From Aromatoleum diolicum (GTDB taxonomy: Bacteria; Pseudomonadota; Gammaproteobacteria; Burkholderiales; Rhodocyclaceae): a stretch of 64,000 nucleotides of DNA. Both the position numbers and the translations under genes were made by a program. The stretch lies in assembly GCF_012910955.1 (NCBI RefSeq), contig NZ_WTVQ01000012.1, positions 1 through 64,000 of the forward strand, given 5' to 3'. The notes below the pieces were generated by a model. That model made no database searches, was not told the origin of the DNA, and saw only the letters and a list, made by a program, of their open reading frames with translations. The number at the start of each line of letters is the position of its first letter. The first letter of the stretch is position 1. Shown piece by piece: positions 31,778 to 41,225 of this stretch.

Positions 31778-33223
31778 TTACGCTCCCACCCGTTCGACGA
31801 TGAAGTGCTTGATCGCAGCCACATCCGGCGCCATCACTTCAACCCGCTGCGGCAGCTGTTCAATGCCTTCAAGTTCGGCAGGGCGCTCGGGTTCGCGCCC
31901 GAGGGCTTCGCGGATGGTTTCGGCGAATTTCACCGGCAGCGCAGTCTCAAGAACCACGAGCGGCACACCTGCCGGAACGCAGGCGGCGCAGTCCCACGCG
32001 ACCTTGACACCATCGGCAGTGTGAGTGTCGATCATCGTGCCGTACAGTTCAAACACTTGGCGGATTGTCGCCAGACGATCGGCGTGCGAACTGCTTCCGG
32101 AAATGAAGCCGAAATTGCCGATGCGGGCAAAACCCTCCGACGCAGAGAGATCGAAGGGGCCACCGGCATCCACCGACTTCCACAGTTCGACGACCTTATG
32201 TGGGTCGCGACCGACGAGATCGAAGACGAAACGTTCGAAATTCGACGCCTTCGAGATATCCATCGACGGACTGGACGTGACAAGCGTTTCGGCGGCCTTG
32301 CGCGGACGATACATGCCGGTGCGGAAGAATTCGTCCAGCACGTCGTTCTCGTTCGTCGCCAGGATCAGCTTCGCAATCGGCAGCCCCATCTGGCGCGCGA
32401 TGTGGCCGGCACAGATGTTGCCGAAGTTGCCCGAGGGCACGCAGAAGGCGACCTGTTGATCGTTGGACTGCGTTGCCGCGAAATAGCCTTTGAAGTAATA
32501 GACGATTTGCGCCGCGACGCGCGCCCAGTTGATCGAATTGACCGCGCCGATCTTGTACCGCGCCTTGAATGCCGCATCATTGGACACCGCCTTCACAATG
32601 TCCTGGGCGTCGTCGAACATGCCGCTGACGGCAATGTTGTAGATGTTGTCGTCCTGCAGCGAATACATCTGCGCGCGCTGGAATGCGCTCATCTTGCCGT
32701 GCGGCGACAGCATGAAGACGCGCACCCCGTGCTTGCCACGCATCGCGTACTCGGCCGCCGAACCGGTGTCGCCGGACGTGGCGCCGAGGATGTTGATCTG
32801 CTCGCCACGCTTGTCGAGCACGTACTCGAACAGGTTGCCCAGCAGCTGCATCGCCATGTCCTTGAACGCGAGCGTCGGGCCATTGGACAGCTCCAGCAGA
32901 CCGAACTTGCCCTGCTCCAGCCAATGCACCGGCGTAATGTCGGCCGGGTCGTCTCCGGGACGCGCGAAGCAATACACGTCCGCGGTATAGGTCTTGTCGC
33001 AGATTGCCTTCAGGTCGTTTGCCGGGATGTCGGTGATGAACTTCGACAGGATTGCGAACGCCAGCTCCGCATACGACAGCCCACGCCACGCGTCGAGTTC
33101 GGCACGCGAAACTTGCGGATAGGTTTCGGGAAGATACAGCCCGCCATCGGGCGCGAGACCACCGAGCAGGATGTCGCAAAACTCGGGGCGTGCGGCATGG
33201 CCGCGGGTGGAGAGATACTTCAC
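31778..33223 (-). CDS. thrC: Threonine synthase
   Basis: 481 residues. ThrC makes threonine from O-phosphohomoserine with PLP. The PLP lysine is in SNGPTLAFKDMAMQLLG, and ATSGDTGSAAEYAM, VAFCVPSGNFGNICAGHIA and SPSMDISKASNFERFVFD are conserved. N-terminus STRGHAARPEFCDILLGG is standard. It follows hom by 99 bp on the same strand. Confidence 0.97.
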   Translation of the reverse strand: MKYLSTRGHAARPEFCDILLGGLAPDGGLYLPETYPQVSRAELDAWRGLSYAELAFAILSKFITDIPANDLKAICDKTYTADVYCFARPGDDPADITPVHWLEQGKFGLLELSNGPTLAFKDMAMQLLGNLFEYVLDKRGEQINILGATSGDTGSAAEYAMRGKHGVRVFMLSPHGKMSAFQRAQMYSLQDDNIYNIAVSGMFDDAQDIVKAVSNDAAFKARYKIGAVNSINWARVAAQIVYYFKGYFAATQSNDQQVAFCVPSGNFGNICAGHIARQMGLPIAKLILATNENDVLDEFFRTGMYRPRKAAETLVTSSPSMDISKASNFERFVFDLVGRDPHKVVELWKSVDAGGPFDLSASEGFARIGNFGFISGSSSHADRLATIRQVFELYGTMIDTHTADGVKVAWDCAACVPAGVPLVVLETALPVKFAETIREALGREPERPAELEGIEQLPQRVEVMAPDVAAIKHFIVERVGA

Positions 33224-33322
33224 GAGAGATCCTTCAGGTATGCGGGGAGCGATTACGCCCCCGAATCAGACGCGGACGGAAACCGGCCAGGCACCGGCAT
33301 CCGCCCTCCCTTCGCGGGAGTC

Positions 33323-34633
33323 TTACTGCAAGCTTTCCATACGCAAACGCGTGATCTTGCCCTGCACCACCGGCAAGGCCTCGATCTTGGTGATCGCCGC
33401 GTTGGCATTCTTTTCGATCGTCAGGTGCGTCAACATGATGATGTCGGTCTGCGAGGCGCCCTCGGGGGCTTCCTTCTGGATCATCGCTTCGATCGATATG
33501 CCGCTGTCGGCAAGAATGCGGGTGATGTCGGCCAGCACACCCGGCTTGTCGTCCACACGCATGCGCAGGTAATACGAGGTGTGCACCTCCTCGATCGGCA
33601 GCACCTTGAGATCACGCACCTGCTCGGGCTGGAATGCGAGATGCGGCACACGATGTTCGGGGTCGGCGGTGTGCAGGCGAGTGACATCGACCAGGTCCGC
33701 AATGACCGCGGAAGCCGTCGGTTCGGCACCGGCACCCTTGCCGTAGTAGAGCGTCGCTCCCACGGCGTCGCCGTGCACGACGACGGCGTTCATCGCGCCC
33801 TCGACGTTGGCAATCAGACGCTTGGCGGGGATCAGGGTCGGATGCACGCGCAGTTCGATACCTTCGGGACGCATCCGCGAGATCCCCAGCAGCTTGATGC
33901 GGTAGCCGAGTTGCTCCGCGTAGGCGATGTCGACGCTATCCAGTGCGGTGATGCCCTCGATGTGCGCCGCCTCGAACTGCATCGGTACGCCGAACGCAAT
34001 CGCGCTCATGATCGTCACCTTGTGTGCAGCATCGATACCTTCGATGTCGAAGGTCGGGTCGGCTTCCGCATAGCCGAGCGCCTGCGCTTCCTTCAGCACC
34101 TCGGCGAAGGGCAGGCCCTTGTCGCGCATCTCGGACAGGATGAAATTGGTCGTGCCGTTGATGATGCCCGCAAGCCACTGGATGCGGTTTGCGCTGAGGC
34201 CTTCGCGCAGTGCCTTGATGATCGGAATGCCGCCGGCGACCGCCGCCTCGAACGCGACCATCACGCCCTTCTTCTGCGCGGCAGCGAAGATCTCGTTGCC
34301 ATGCACTGCGAGCAGCGCCTTGTTGGCGGTGACGACGTGCTTGCCGTTCTCGATCGCCTTGAGCACCAGTTCCTTCGCAATCCCGTAGCCGCCGATCAGC
34401 TCGACGACGATGTCGATTTCAGGATCGGCGACCACCGCGAACGCATCGTCGGTCAGCTTGACGCCCTCACCCGCCACCTTGCGTGCAAGTTCAAGGTTCT
34501 TGTCGGCCACTGCGGTAATGCGGATCGGGCGACCGGCGCGACGGGTAATTTCCTCCTCGTTGCGTTTGAGAACGGTGAAAGTACCGCCGCCGACGGTACC
34601 GATGCCCAGCAGGCCAACATTGATCGGTTTCAT
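33323..34633 (-). CDS. hom: Homoserine dehydrogenase
   Basis: 436 residues. It reduces aspartate semialdehyde to homoserine. Motifs: GLLGIGTVGGGTF for NAD(P) binding, VVELIGG, VTANKALLAVHG, FEAAVAGGIPIIKALREGL, INGTTNFILSEM and LGYAEADPTFDIEGIDAAHK. The last 80 residues are an ACT domain (YLRMRVDDKPGVLADITRIL), which normally gives threonine feedback control. It is followed by thrC and preceded by an aminotransferase 44 bp away. Confidence 0.97.
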   Translation of the reverse strand: MKPINVGLLGIGTVGGGTFTVLKRNEEEITRRAGRPIRITAVADKNLELARKVAGEGVKLTDDAFAVVADPEIDIVVELIGGYGIAKELVLKAIENGKHVVTANKALLAVHGNEIFAAAQKKGVMVAFEAAVAGGIPIIKALREGLSANRIQWLAGIINGTTNFILSEMRDKGLPFAEVLKEAQALGYAEADPTFDIEGIDAAHKVTIMSAIAFGVPMQFEAAHIEGITALDSVDIAYAEQLGYRIKLLGISRMRPEGIELRVHPTLIPAKRLIANVEGAMNAVVVHGDAVGATLYYGKGAGAEPTASAVIADLVDVTRLHTADPEHRVPHLAFQPEQVRDLKVLPIEEVHTSYYLRMRVDDKPGVLADITRILADSGISIEAMIQKEAPEGASQTDIIMLTHLTIEKNANAAITKIEALPVVQGKITRLRMESLQ

Positions 34634-34678
34634 AAAAGCTCGTTGAGTGGTTTGTGCAAGTAAGTGAAACGGGGTGCT

Positions 34679-35977
34679 TCAGGTGCCGTGGCGCTTGCGG
34701 TAATGCTCGAGGAAGCGCGCGATCCGCGCGATTGCGTCGCGCAGGTCGTCCTCGTGTGGCAGGAACACGAGGCGGAAATGATCGGGATGCGGCCAGTTGA
34801 AGCCGGTGCCCTGTACCAGCAGTACGCGCTCCTCTTCGAGCAGCTCGGCGATGAAGGCCTGGTCATCCTCGATCGGATAAAATTTCGGGTCGAGCCGCGG
34901 GAACATGTACAGGGTCGCCTTGGGCTTGACGCAGCTCACACCCGGAATCGCGGTGATGAGTTCATAGGCGAGATCGCGCTGCCGGCGCATGCGGCCTCCT
35001 TCCGCGACGAGGTCGTCGATGCTCTGATAACCACCCAGTGCCGTCTGGATCGCGTACTGACCGGGCACGTTGGCGCACAGGCGCATCGAGGCGAGCATGT
35101 TGAGCCCCTCTATGTAATCCTGCGCATGGCGCTTGTCGCCGCACACCACCATCCAACCGGCACGGTAGCCACAGGAACGGTAATTTTTCGACAGGCCATT
35201 GAAAACGATCGTCAACACGTCTTCCGACAAGGATGCGAGTGAGGTGTGTGTCACGTCGTCATACAAAACCTTGTCATACACCTCATCCGCATACAGGATC
35301 AGACCGTGTTCGCGGGCGATATCGACGATGCCGCGCAGGATTTCGTCCGGATACAGTGCACCGGTCGGGTTGTTGGGGTTGATGACCACGATCGCGCGCG
35401 TGTTCGGCGTGATCCGCGCACGCATGTCCTCGAGGTCGGGCAGCCAGCCCTTGGCTTCGTCACACAGGTAATGCACCGGACGGCCACCGGACAGACTTAC
35501 TCCCGCCGTCCACAACGGATAGTCCGGCGCCGGCACCAGCACCTCGTCGCCCGCGTTCAACAGCGCGTTCATTGCCATCACGATCAGCTCGGACACGCCG
35601 TTGCCGATATAGATGTCTTCGATGTCCACACCCTTGATGTGCTTCTGCTGGGTGTAGTGCATCACCGCCTTGCGCGCAGCGAAGATGCCTTTCGAATCCG
35701 AATAGCCTGCCGAATTCGGCAGGTTGCGGATCATGTCCATCTGGATTTCTTCGGGTGCATCGAAACCGAACGCGGCCAGGTTGCCGATATTCAGCTTGAT
35801 GATCTTGTGGCCCTCGTCCTCCATCTGCTTGGCACGCGTGAGCACCGGCCCGCGGATGTCGTAGCAGACGTTGGCCAGTTTGGCGGACTTGCGCACCTGT
35901 CGCTGGGTCGAGGGCTCCTGGGGGCCCTGCGTTTGTTCCACTGGGGGCGCTACCCGCAGTTTCGGCTCGACGCTCAT
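34679..35977 (-). CDS. alaA: PLP-dependent aminotransferase, AlaA type
   Basis: 432 residues from ATG 35977, with AAAGGA upstream; two more Met codons upstream (36001, 36019) are less well placed. Class I fold: NIGNLAAFGFDAPEEI, GVSELIVMAMNALL, PAPDYPLW, INPNNPTGALY, YADEVYDKVLYD and the PLP lysine in FNGLSKNYRSCGYRAGW. The closest group is AlaA, which makes alanine from pyruvate and glutamate. Being upstream of hom and thrC it probably shares their transcript. Confidence 0.93.
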   Translation of the reverse strand: MSVEPKLRVAPPVEQTQGPQEPSTQRQVRKSAKLANVCYDIRGPVLTRAKQMEDEGHKIIKLNIGNLAAFGFDAPEEIQMDMIRNLPNSAGYSDSKGIFAARKAVMHYTQQKHIKGVDIEDIYIGNGVSELIVMAMNALLNAGDEVLVPAPDYPLWTAGVSLSGGRPVHYLCDEAKGWLPDLEDMRARITPNTRAIVVINPNNPTGALYPDEILRGIVDIAREHGLILYADEVYDKVLYDDVTHTSLASLSEDVLTIVFNGLSKNYRSCGYRAGWMVVCGDKRHAQDYIEGLNMLASMRLCANVPGQYAIQTALGGYQSIDDLVAEGGRMRRQRDLAYELITAIPGVSCVKPKATLYMFPRLDPKFYPIEDDQAFIAELLEEERVLLVQGTGFNWPHPDHFRLVFLPHEDDLRDAIARIARFLEHYRKRHGT

Positions 35978-36149
35978 CGCAATCCGTCCTTTCTTTTGCA
36001 TGTTCTCGCTACTCCGCACCGTTCAGCCGGCGCGCCGGTGGTCATCGTCCGTCCGGAGCATGAAGTCTTCGGGTGGGCCGGAAAACCAAAAGAAGGTATC
36101 TTATCCAAGCCTGTATCCCCCGGCAATTTTGCCGACAGAGTGAAACCTG

Positions 36150-36527
36150 ATGAAGCTGAATCTCGAACAGAATCCCAACCTGAAACTGGTCACCGGCTAC
36201 GCTGCCGACCATCTCATGATCAACAAGGTGCGTCACGACGGCAATGTGATCCTGACCACCGACCGCGTCGTCGGCGCATGGGCGCCGGGCGGGTTCGAGG
36301 CGCTGCGCGCCGAAGACTTCGCCGCAGTGCTCGATCTGGCCCCGGAAGTGGTCATCATCGGCACCGGCTCCCGTTTGCGCTTCCCTGCACCGCAACTGCT
36401 GCGTCCGCTGATTGAAGCCCGCATCGGCTACGAGGTGATGGACTTGGCGGCAGCCTGCCGCACGTACAACATCCTCGCGACCGAAGGGCGTGCGGTCGCT
36501 GCCGCCCTGCTCTTCGATACGATCTGA
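36150..36527 (+). CDS. Mth938-like domain protein (DUF498/DUF598)
   Basis: 125 residues. It shows the Mth938/NDUFAF3 fold pattern: LVTGYAADHLMIN, VILTTDRVVGAWAPGGFEAL, PEVVIIGTGSRLRFP and EVMDLAAACRTYNILATEGR. No catalytic residues known; the mitochondrial homologue helps complex I assembly. It is divergent from alaA over a 172-bp gap and precedes the peroxiredoxin gene. Confidence 0.9.
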   Translation: MKLNLEQNPNLKLVTGYAADHLMINKVRHDGNVILTTDRVVGAWAPGGFEALRAEDFAAVLDLAPEVVIIGTGSRLRFPAPQLLRPLIEARIGYEVMDLAAACRTYNILATEGRAVAAALLFDTI

Positions 36528-36640
36528 GGCCGAAGGCGACCGCCAACCGCGCTCGGCAAGCTTCGCGCGATGCACGAGTGAATTGTCACGCAGCAGGCTC
36601 GTCAGCTACGCTGCACGCAAAAACCAACGCTGGAGCAGCC

Positions 36641-37114
36641 ATGAATGCCACGATCAGCCCTGCCAGTCCCGCTGCGCCCGATTTCACCCTACCCGCCAGC
36701 GGCGGCAATACCGTCACCTTGTCGGCGCTACGCGGGCGCAAGCTGGTGCTCTACTTCTATCCCAAGGACAACACCCCCGGCTGCACCAACGAAACCGCCG
36801 ACTTCCGCGATCACCATGCCGCATTTCAGGCCGCGGGGTGCGCGGTGTATGGCATTTCGCGCGACAGCCTCAAGTCGCATGAAAATTTCAAGGCCAAGCT
36901 TGGCCTGCCGTTCGAGCTGATTTCGGACACCGAAGAGGCGGCGTGCACTGCCTTCGGTGTAATCAAGATGAAAAACATGTATGGCAAACAGGTGCGAGGC
37001 ATCGAGCGCAGCACGTTTGTCATCGATGCCGACGGCACCATCCGCCGCGAATGGCGCGGCGTAAAAGTCGGCGGCCACGCACAGGAAGTGCTCGATTTCG
37101 TGAAGAGTCTGTAA
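36641..37114 (+). CDS. bcp: Thioredoxin-dependent peroxiredoxin (Bcp/PrxQ family)
   Basis: 157 residues from ATG 36641, with GGAGCAG upstream; earlier in-frame codons are not conserved. It reduces peroxides. The peroxidatic Cys is in PKDNTPGCTNETADFRD, and SAL-RGRKLVLYFYPKD, GISRDSLKSHENF and ERSTFVIDADGTI are typical. The E. coli-style resolving Cys five residues on is absent here (the position is Ala), so it may use another resolution route. Confidence 0.93.
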   Translation: MNATISPASPAAPDFTLPASGGNTVTLSALRGRKLVLYFYPKDNTPGCTNETADFRDHHAAFQAAGCAVYGISRDSLKSHENFKAKLGLPFELISDTEEAACTAFGVIKMKNMYGKQVRGIERSTFVIDADGTIRREWRGVKVGGHAQEVLDFVKSL

Positions 37115-37115
37115 C

Positions 37116-38573
37116 GTGCCTGCTCCCGTTCAACCCACCGCCGCAGACATCACCCGCCCACACGCCATGATCAAACGCGCCCCACGCAACCGGAAAACCA
37201 AGCTCTTCGTCCTCGACACCAACGTGTTGATGCACGATCCGACCAGCCTCTTCCGCTTCGAGGAGCACGACGTTTTCGTGCCGATCATGACGCTGGAGGA
37301 GCTCGACAACAACAAGAAGGGGATGTCGGAAGTCGCTCGCAACGCGCGCCAAGCGAGCCGCACGATGGACGAGGTCGTCACTTCCTGCCTCGACGGCATC
37401 GATGCCGGAATCGACCTCAAGGGCCCTTCGCACGATCTCGCCACCGGCAAGCTGTTCCTGCAGACCGAAGCCATCAACGTGGTATTACCGGCGGCTCTGC
37501 CCACCGCCAAGGGCGACAACCAGATTCTCGCGGTGGTGATGCACCTCGTCGAACGCTTCCCGAAGCGTCCGGTGATTCTGGTCTCCAAGGACATCAACAT
37601 GCGCATCAAGGCCCGTGCGCTGGGCCTGGCCGCGCAGGACTACTTCAACGACAAGGTGCTGGAGGATACCGATCTCCTGTACACCGGCTGGCTCGAACTG
37701 CCTGCGGACTTCTGGGACACCCACGGCAAGGGCATGGAGTCGTGGAAAGAAGACGGGCGGACCTACTACCGCATCAAGGGTCCGCTGGCGGCCGGCATGC
37801 TGATCAACGAGTTCCTGTTTCAGGATGGCGGGACGCCGCTACAAGCCTGGGTCAAGGAAAAGAACGGCCGCAGCGTTCTGATCGAGACGCTGACCGATTA
37901 CGCCCACACCAAGAACAACGTGTGGGGCATCACGGCGCGCAACCGCGAGCAGAACTTCGCCCTCAATCTGCTGATGAACCCGGAGATCGACTTCGTCACG
38001 CTGCTCGGCCAGGCCGGTACCGGCAAGACGCTGCTGACACTGGCGGCAGCGCTGACGCAGGTGCTCGAAGCGAAGCGCTACTCGGAGATCATCATGACGC
38101 GGGTGACGGTGCCGGTCGGCGAGGACATTGGATTTCTGCCCGGCACCGAGGAAGAGAAGATGGCGCCGTGGATGGGCGCACTGGAAGACAACCTCGACGT
38201 GCTCAACGGCACCACCGGCGAAGGTGGCGACTGGGGCCGCGCCGCAACGCGCGACCTGATCCGCTCGCGGATCAAGATCAAGAGCCTGAATTTCATGCGC
38301 GGGCGCACCTTCATCAACAAGTTCCTGATCATCGACGAAGCGCAGAACCTCACGCCGAAGCAGATGAAGACCCTGATCACCCGCGCGGGTCCCGGCACCA
38401 AGGTGGTCTGTCTGGGCAACATCGCGCAGATTGACACGCCCTACCTGACCGAAGGCAGTTCGGGCCTGACCTTCGTCGTCGACCGCTTCAAGGACTGGCC
38501 ACACTCCGGCCATATCACGCTGCAGCGCGGCGAGCGTTCGCGCCTCGCCGATCACGCCGCCGAGGTGCTGTAA
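37116..38573 (+). CDS. PIN domain-PhoH family ATPase
   Basis: 485 residues from a GTG directly after the preceding stop (ATG 37167 is an alternative start). The N-terminal PIN domain (FVLDTNVLMHDP, with acidic residues in GDNQILAV and VSKDINMRIKA) is a predicted RNase; the C-terminal half is a PhoH ATPase with Walker A GQAGTGKTLL and Walker B FLIIDEAQNL. Such PhoH2-type fusions act as RNA helicase-nucleases in mycobacteria. It lies 1 bp after the peroxiredoxin stop, so the two are likely co-transcribed. Confidence 0.93.
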   Translation: MPAPVQPTAADITRPHAMIKRAPRNRKTKLFVLDTNVLMHDPTSLFRFEEHDVFVPIMTLEELDNNKKGMSEVARNARQASRTMDEVVTSCLDGIDAGIDLKGPSHDLATGKLFLQTEAINVVLPAALPTAKGDNQILAVVMHLVERFPKRPVILVSKDINMRIKARALGLAAQDYFNDKVLEDTDLLYTGWLELPADFWDTHGKGMESWKEDGRTYYRIKGPLAAGMLINEFLFQDGGTPLQAWVKEKNGRSVLIETLTDYAHTKNNVWGITARNREQNFALNLLMNPEIDFVTLLGQAGTGKTLLTLAAALTQVLEAKRYSEIIMTRVTVPVGEDIGFLPGTEEEKMAPWMGALEDNLDVLNGTTGEGGDWGRAATRDLIRSRIKIKSLNFMRGRTFINKFLIIDEAQNLTPKQMKTLITRAGPGTKVVCLGNIAQIDTPYLTEGSSGLTFVVDRFKDWPHSGHITLQRGERSRLADHAAEVL

Positions 38574-38652
38574 GCGGCTGAACACGCTGCAAGGGTGACC
38601 GCAAGATCGCCAAAGATTGTCATGGATCATCCCGGGGAAGCGGTGTGCGCCC

Positions 38653-38658
38653 TATAAT
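38653..38658 (+). promoter_or_regulatory. Consensus -10 box upstream of the DUF294 operon
   Basis: TATAAT lies 27 bp before the ATG at 38686. No -35 hexamer is found at the proper 16-18 bp distance; a TTGTCA at 38617 is 30 bp away. It may be an activator-dependent promoter. Confidence 0.45.
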
Positions 38659-38685
38659 GGACGGGTTTTTGTCAAGAAAGCCGCC

Positions 38686-40584
38686 ATGATCGCCACCGCC
38701 CCCGAGATGTTGATCGGTGCCAGCTCGGACTTCCTCAAGCGCTTCTCGCCGTTCAACCGGATGGAGCCGGAGGCGCTCGAATTTCTCACCGAGCGGGCGG
38801 TACTGGCGTTCCACGGCAAGGGCAGCGAAATTCTGACCCCGGACATGGGGCAGCCGAGCCACTTCCACATTGTGCAGCGGGGCAAGGTGCAGGCGCGGCA
38901 ATCCGGTCCAGCCAGCGTTACCGATTACAACACGATGACCCTTGGCCCGGGTGAATGCTTCCCGATCGGTGCCATCTCGGCGCAACGCCCGTCGACAAAC
39001 GCTTATGTAGCGGTCGAAGACAGTTTCGTATTCCAGTTGCCGGCCGATGATTTCCTCAAGCTCATTCAGATGAGCCCGGTCTTCCACCTGTTCTGTACCC
39101 AGTACATCGCGAGCCTGCTCAATCAGTCACGCCAACAGCTACAAAGCACCTTCTCGCAACGCGCCGCCGAGCAGCAGTCGATGACGACGCAGCTTGGCCA
39201 ACTGGTCAAGAAGGTGCCGGTCTTCGTCACGCCCGACAGCACGATCCGCGCCGCGCTGGAAAAGATGTCGGAGATGCGAATCGGCTGCATGGTGGTCGCT
39301 GATGCCGAACACAAGCCCGTCGGCATCCTTACGCAAAGTGACCTTCTGCCGCGTGTCGTGCTGCCCGAAATAGACCTCAAACGTCCGATCAGCGACGTGA
39401 TGACGCAGACGCCGCACGTAATGTCGGCCGCGGCATCGGCTTACGATGCCGCGCTTGAAATGGCCACCCACGGCGTACGCCACCTGCTCGTAATCGACAG
39501 CGAGGGCAAGCTCAGTGGTGTCGTCTCCGAACGCGACCTGTTCACCCTGCAGCGCATCAGCCTGCGTCAGATTCGCGCGAGCATCGAAGGCGCGAGCGAC
39601 GTCGAATCGCTACAGCGCGCGAGCCGCGACATCCGCCAGCTCGCCCTCAACCTGATCGCCCAAGGCATCGGTGCCGAACAGCTCACGCAGTTCATTTCCG
39701 CCCTCAACGACGCGCTGACACGTCGCATCATCGATCTGGCACTGGCGCGGCATGAACTTTACGGCATCGACTACGCCTGGCTCGCCTTCGGATCGGAAGG
39801 CCGCCACGAGCAGACTCTGTCCTCCGATCAGGACAACGGCGTGATCTACGTCTGCCCGGAGAATACCGACGGGGCCACACTCAAGCAGCGCCTGATTGCG
39901 TTTGCCAAGGAGGTCAACGAAAACCTCGCCGAGTGCGGCTTCCCGCTGTGCAAGGGCAACATCATGGCGAGCAACCCGGAGCTGTGCCTGACCCTGGATG
40001 AGTGGAAGAGCCGCTTCGGCGACTGGATCCGCGAACCCGATCCGCAGGCTCTGCTCAACGCGTCGATCTTCTTCGATTACCGCGTGTTGTGCGGCAATGA
40101 AAGGCTTGGTGACCAGCTGCGCAACTGGTTGAACCGTACTGCCAAGGCGAATACGGCCTTCCTGCGCATGATGGCCGTCAATGCCCTGCAAGTGGTGCCG
40201 CCGCTGGGCCGAATCCGCGATTTTGTGCTTGAGGACGACGGCACCATCGACCTGAAGAAATACGGGGCCAGACTGTTCGTCGACGTTGCGCGAATTCTTG
40301 CTTTGCGTGCCGGCGTTGCATCGAGCAGCACGGTACAGCGTCTGCGCCAGGCGGGTGCCAAAATGGGAATGCAGGCTGATGAACTTTCCGCGCTCATCGA
40401 CGGATTCCACTTCATCCAGCTGTTGCGGCTGCGTTCGCAGCATCTGGAGACCGAGCACGATGCGCCGGGCGACAACCGGATCAATCCGGACGACCTCAAT
40501 GAGCTGGACCGCCGCATCCTCAAGGAAGCGTTTCGTCAAGCCCGCAAGTTGCAGCTGCGACTCAAGCTCGATTACCAGCTATGA
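38686..40584 (+). CDS. cNMP-binding / CBS / DUF294 nucleotidyltransferase-like signalling protein
   Basis: 632 residues. Order: cyclic-nucleotide-binding domain at about 15-135 (SHFHIVQRGKVQARQ, LGPGECFPIGA), two CBS domains at about 175-295 (VGILTQSDLLPR, LSGVVSERDLFTL), then a DUF294 nucleotidyltransferase domain (WLAFGSEGRHEQTLSSDQDN, similar to GlnD) and its C-terminal helical partner. The GS-x9-D-x-D nucleotidyl motif is intact. The family is often near acetate metabolism genes and is thought to sense nucleotides. Its ATGA end starts the next gene. Confidence 0.92.
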   Translation: MIATAPEMLIGASSDFLKRFSPFNRMEPEALEFLTERAVLAFHGKGSEILTPDMGQPSHFHIVQRGKVQARQSGPASVTDYNTMTLGPGECFPIGAISAQRPSTNAYVAVEDSFVFQLPADDFLKLIQMSPVFHLFCTQYIASLLNQSRQQLQSTFSQRAAEQQSMTTQLGQLVKKVPVFVTPDSTIRAALEKMSEMRIGCMVVADAEHKPVGILTQSDLLPRVVLPEIDLKRPISDVMTQTPHVMSAAASAYDAALEMATHGVRHLLVIDSEGKLSGVVSERDLFTLQRISLRQIRASIEGASDVESLQRASRDIRQLALNLIAQGIGAEQLTQFISALNDALTRRIIDLALARHELYGIDYAWLAFGSEGRHEQTLSSDQDNGVIYVCPENTDGATLKQRLIAFAKEVNENLAECGFPLCKGNIMASNPELCLTLDEWKSRFGDWIREPDPQALLNASIFFDYRVLCGNERLGDQLRNWLNRTAKANTAFLRMMAVNALQVVPPLGRIRDFVLEDDGTIDLKKYGARLFVDVARILALRAGVASSSTVQRLRQAGAKMGMQADELSALIDGFHFIQLLRLRSQHLETEHDAPGDNRINPDDLNELDRRILKEAFRQARKLQLRLKLDYQL

Positions 40585-41225
40585 ATTGGCTTACGAGACT
40601 GCTCAGCAACCGGGTCGATACCGCCTCGCTCGATGCTCCGCTGCGCGACGCTCTCATCCGGTGGCAGGCACTGCTTCAGCCGGACCTCGGGAAGGCGCAC
40701 TTTGAAACCCGCTATGTAGTCATCAACACCGAAGCCACCGGACTCAATCTCGAAAGCGACCGTCTGCTCGCGGTCGGCGCCGTTGCCATCGACGGCGCAC
40801 TGCTATCACCCCACGACAGCTATTACGCGCGTCTCGATCCGGACCCCGCCACAGCCCTGACCAATCTGCTCACATTTTCCGGGGCCGGCCCCGTCGTGGT
40901 TTTCAATGCCGCATTCAACCGCAGCATGCTGGAAGGCGCACTTACCGAACATCTCGGCATCACGCCGGAATGGGCCTGGCTGGACCTGCACTGGCTACTG
41001 CCTGCGCTGTACGATGAACGCATCGACAGGGCGGCACGCCTGGGCGACTGGATGAAGGCATTCAGCATCGAGACCTTCCAGCGCCACCATGCACTGGGCG
41101 ACGCCTGGGCGATTGCCCAGTTGATGCTCGCCGCCCAGTCACGCGCACTCGCCGAAGGCCTGAACACCCCACGCAGCCTGGCAGAACTCGAACGCACACG
41201 CCGACAATTGAGGCGCCACGGATGA
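40581..41225 (+). CDS. DnaQ-fold exonuclease-like protein with lost catalytic aspartates
   Basis: 214 residues, coupled to the DUF294 gene by an ATGA overlap. The fold is DnaQ/RNase T (DEDDh): Exo I reads VINTEATGL, with Asn49 where the family has Asp; Exo II reads FNAAFNRSML, with Asn113 instead of Asp; Exo III keeps HHALGDAWA (His169, Asp174), and Glu51 is kept. Loss of two of four metal-binding residues suggests weak or no nuclease activity; a binding or structural role is possible. The codons are AAC in both places (frame is intact), so this is not a reading-frame artefact. The usual DUF294-linked partner is an active exonuclease. Confidence 0.88.
   Translation: MNWLTRLLSNRVDTASLDAPLRDALIRWQALLQPDLGKAHFETRYVVINTEATGLNLESDRLLAVGAVAIDGALLSPHDSYYARLDPDPATALTNLLTFSGAGPVVVFNAAFNRSMLEGALTEHLGITPEWAWLDLHWLLPALYDERIDRAARLGDWMKAFSIETFQRHHALGDAWAIAQLMLAAQSRALAEGLNTPRSLAELERTRRQLRRHG

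Noticed and set aside
38617-38622. TTGTCA as -35 for the DUF294 operon
   Set aside because: It is 30 bp from the TATAAT box, far outside the 16-18 bp range.
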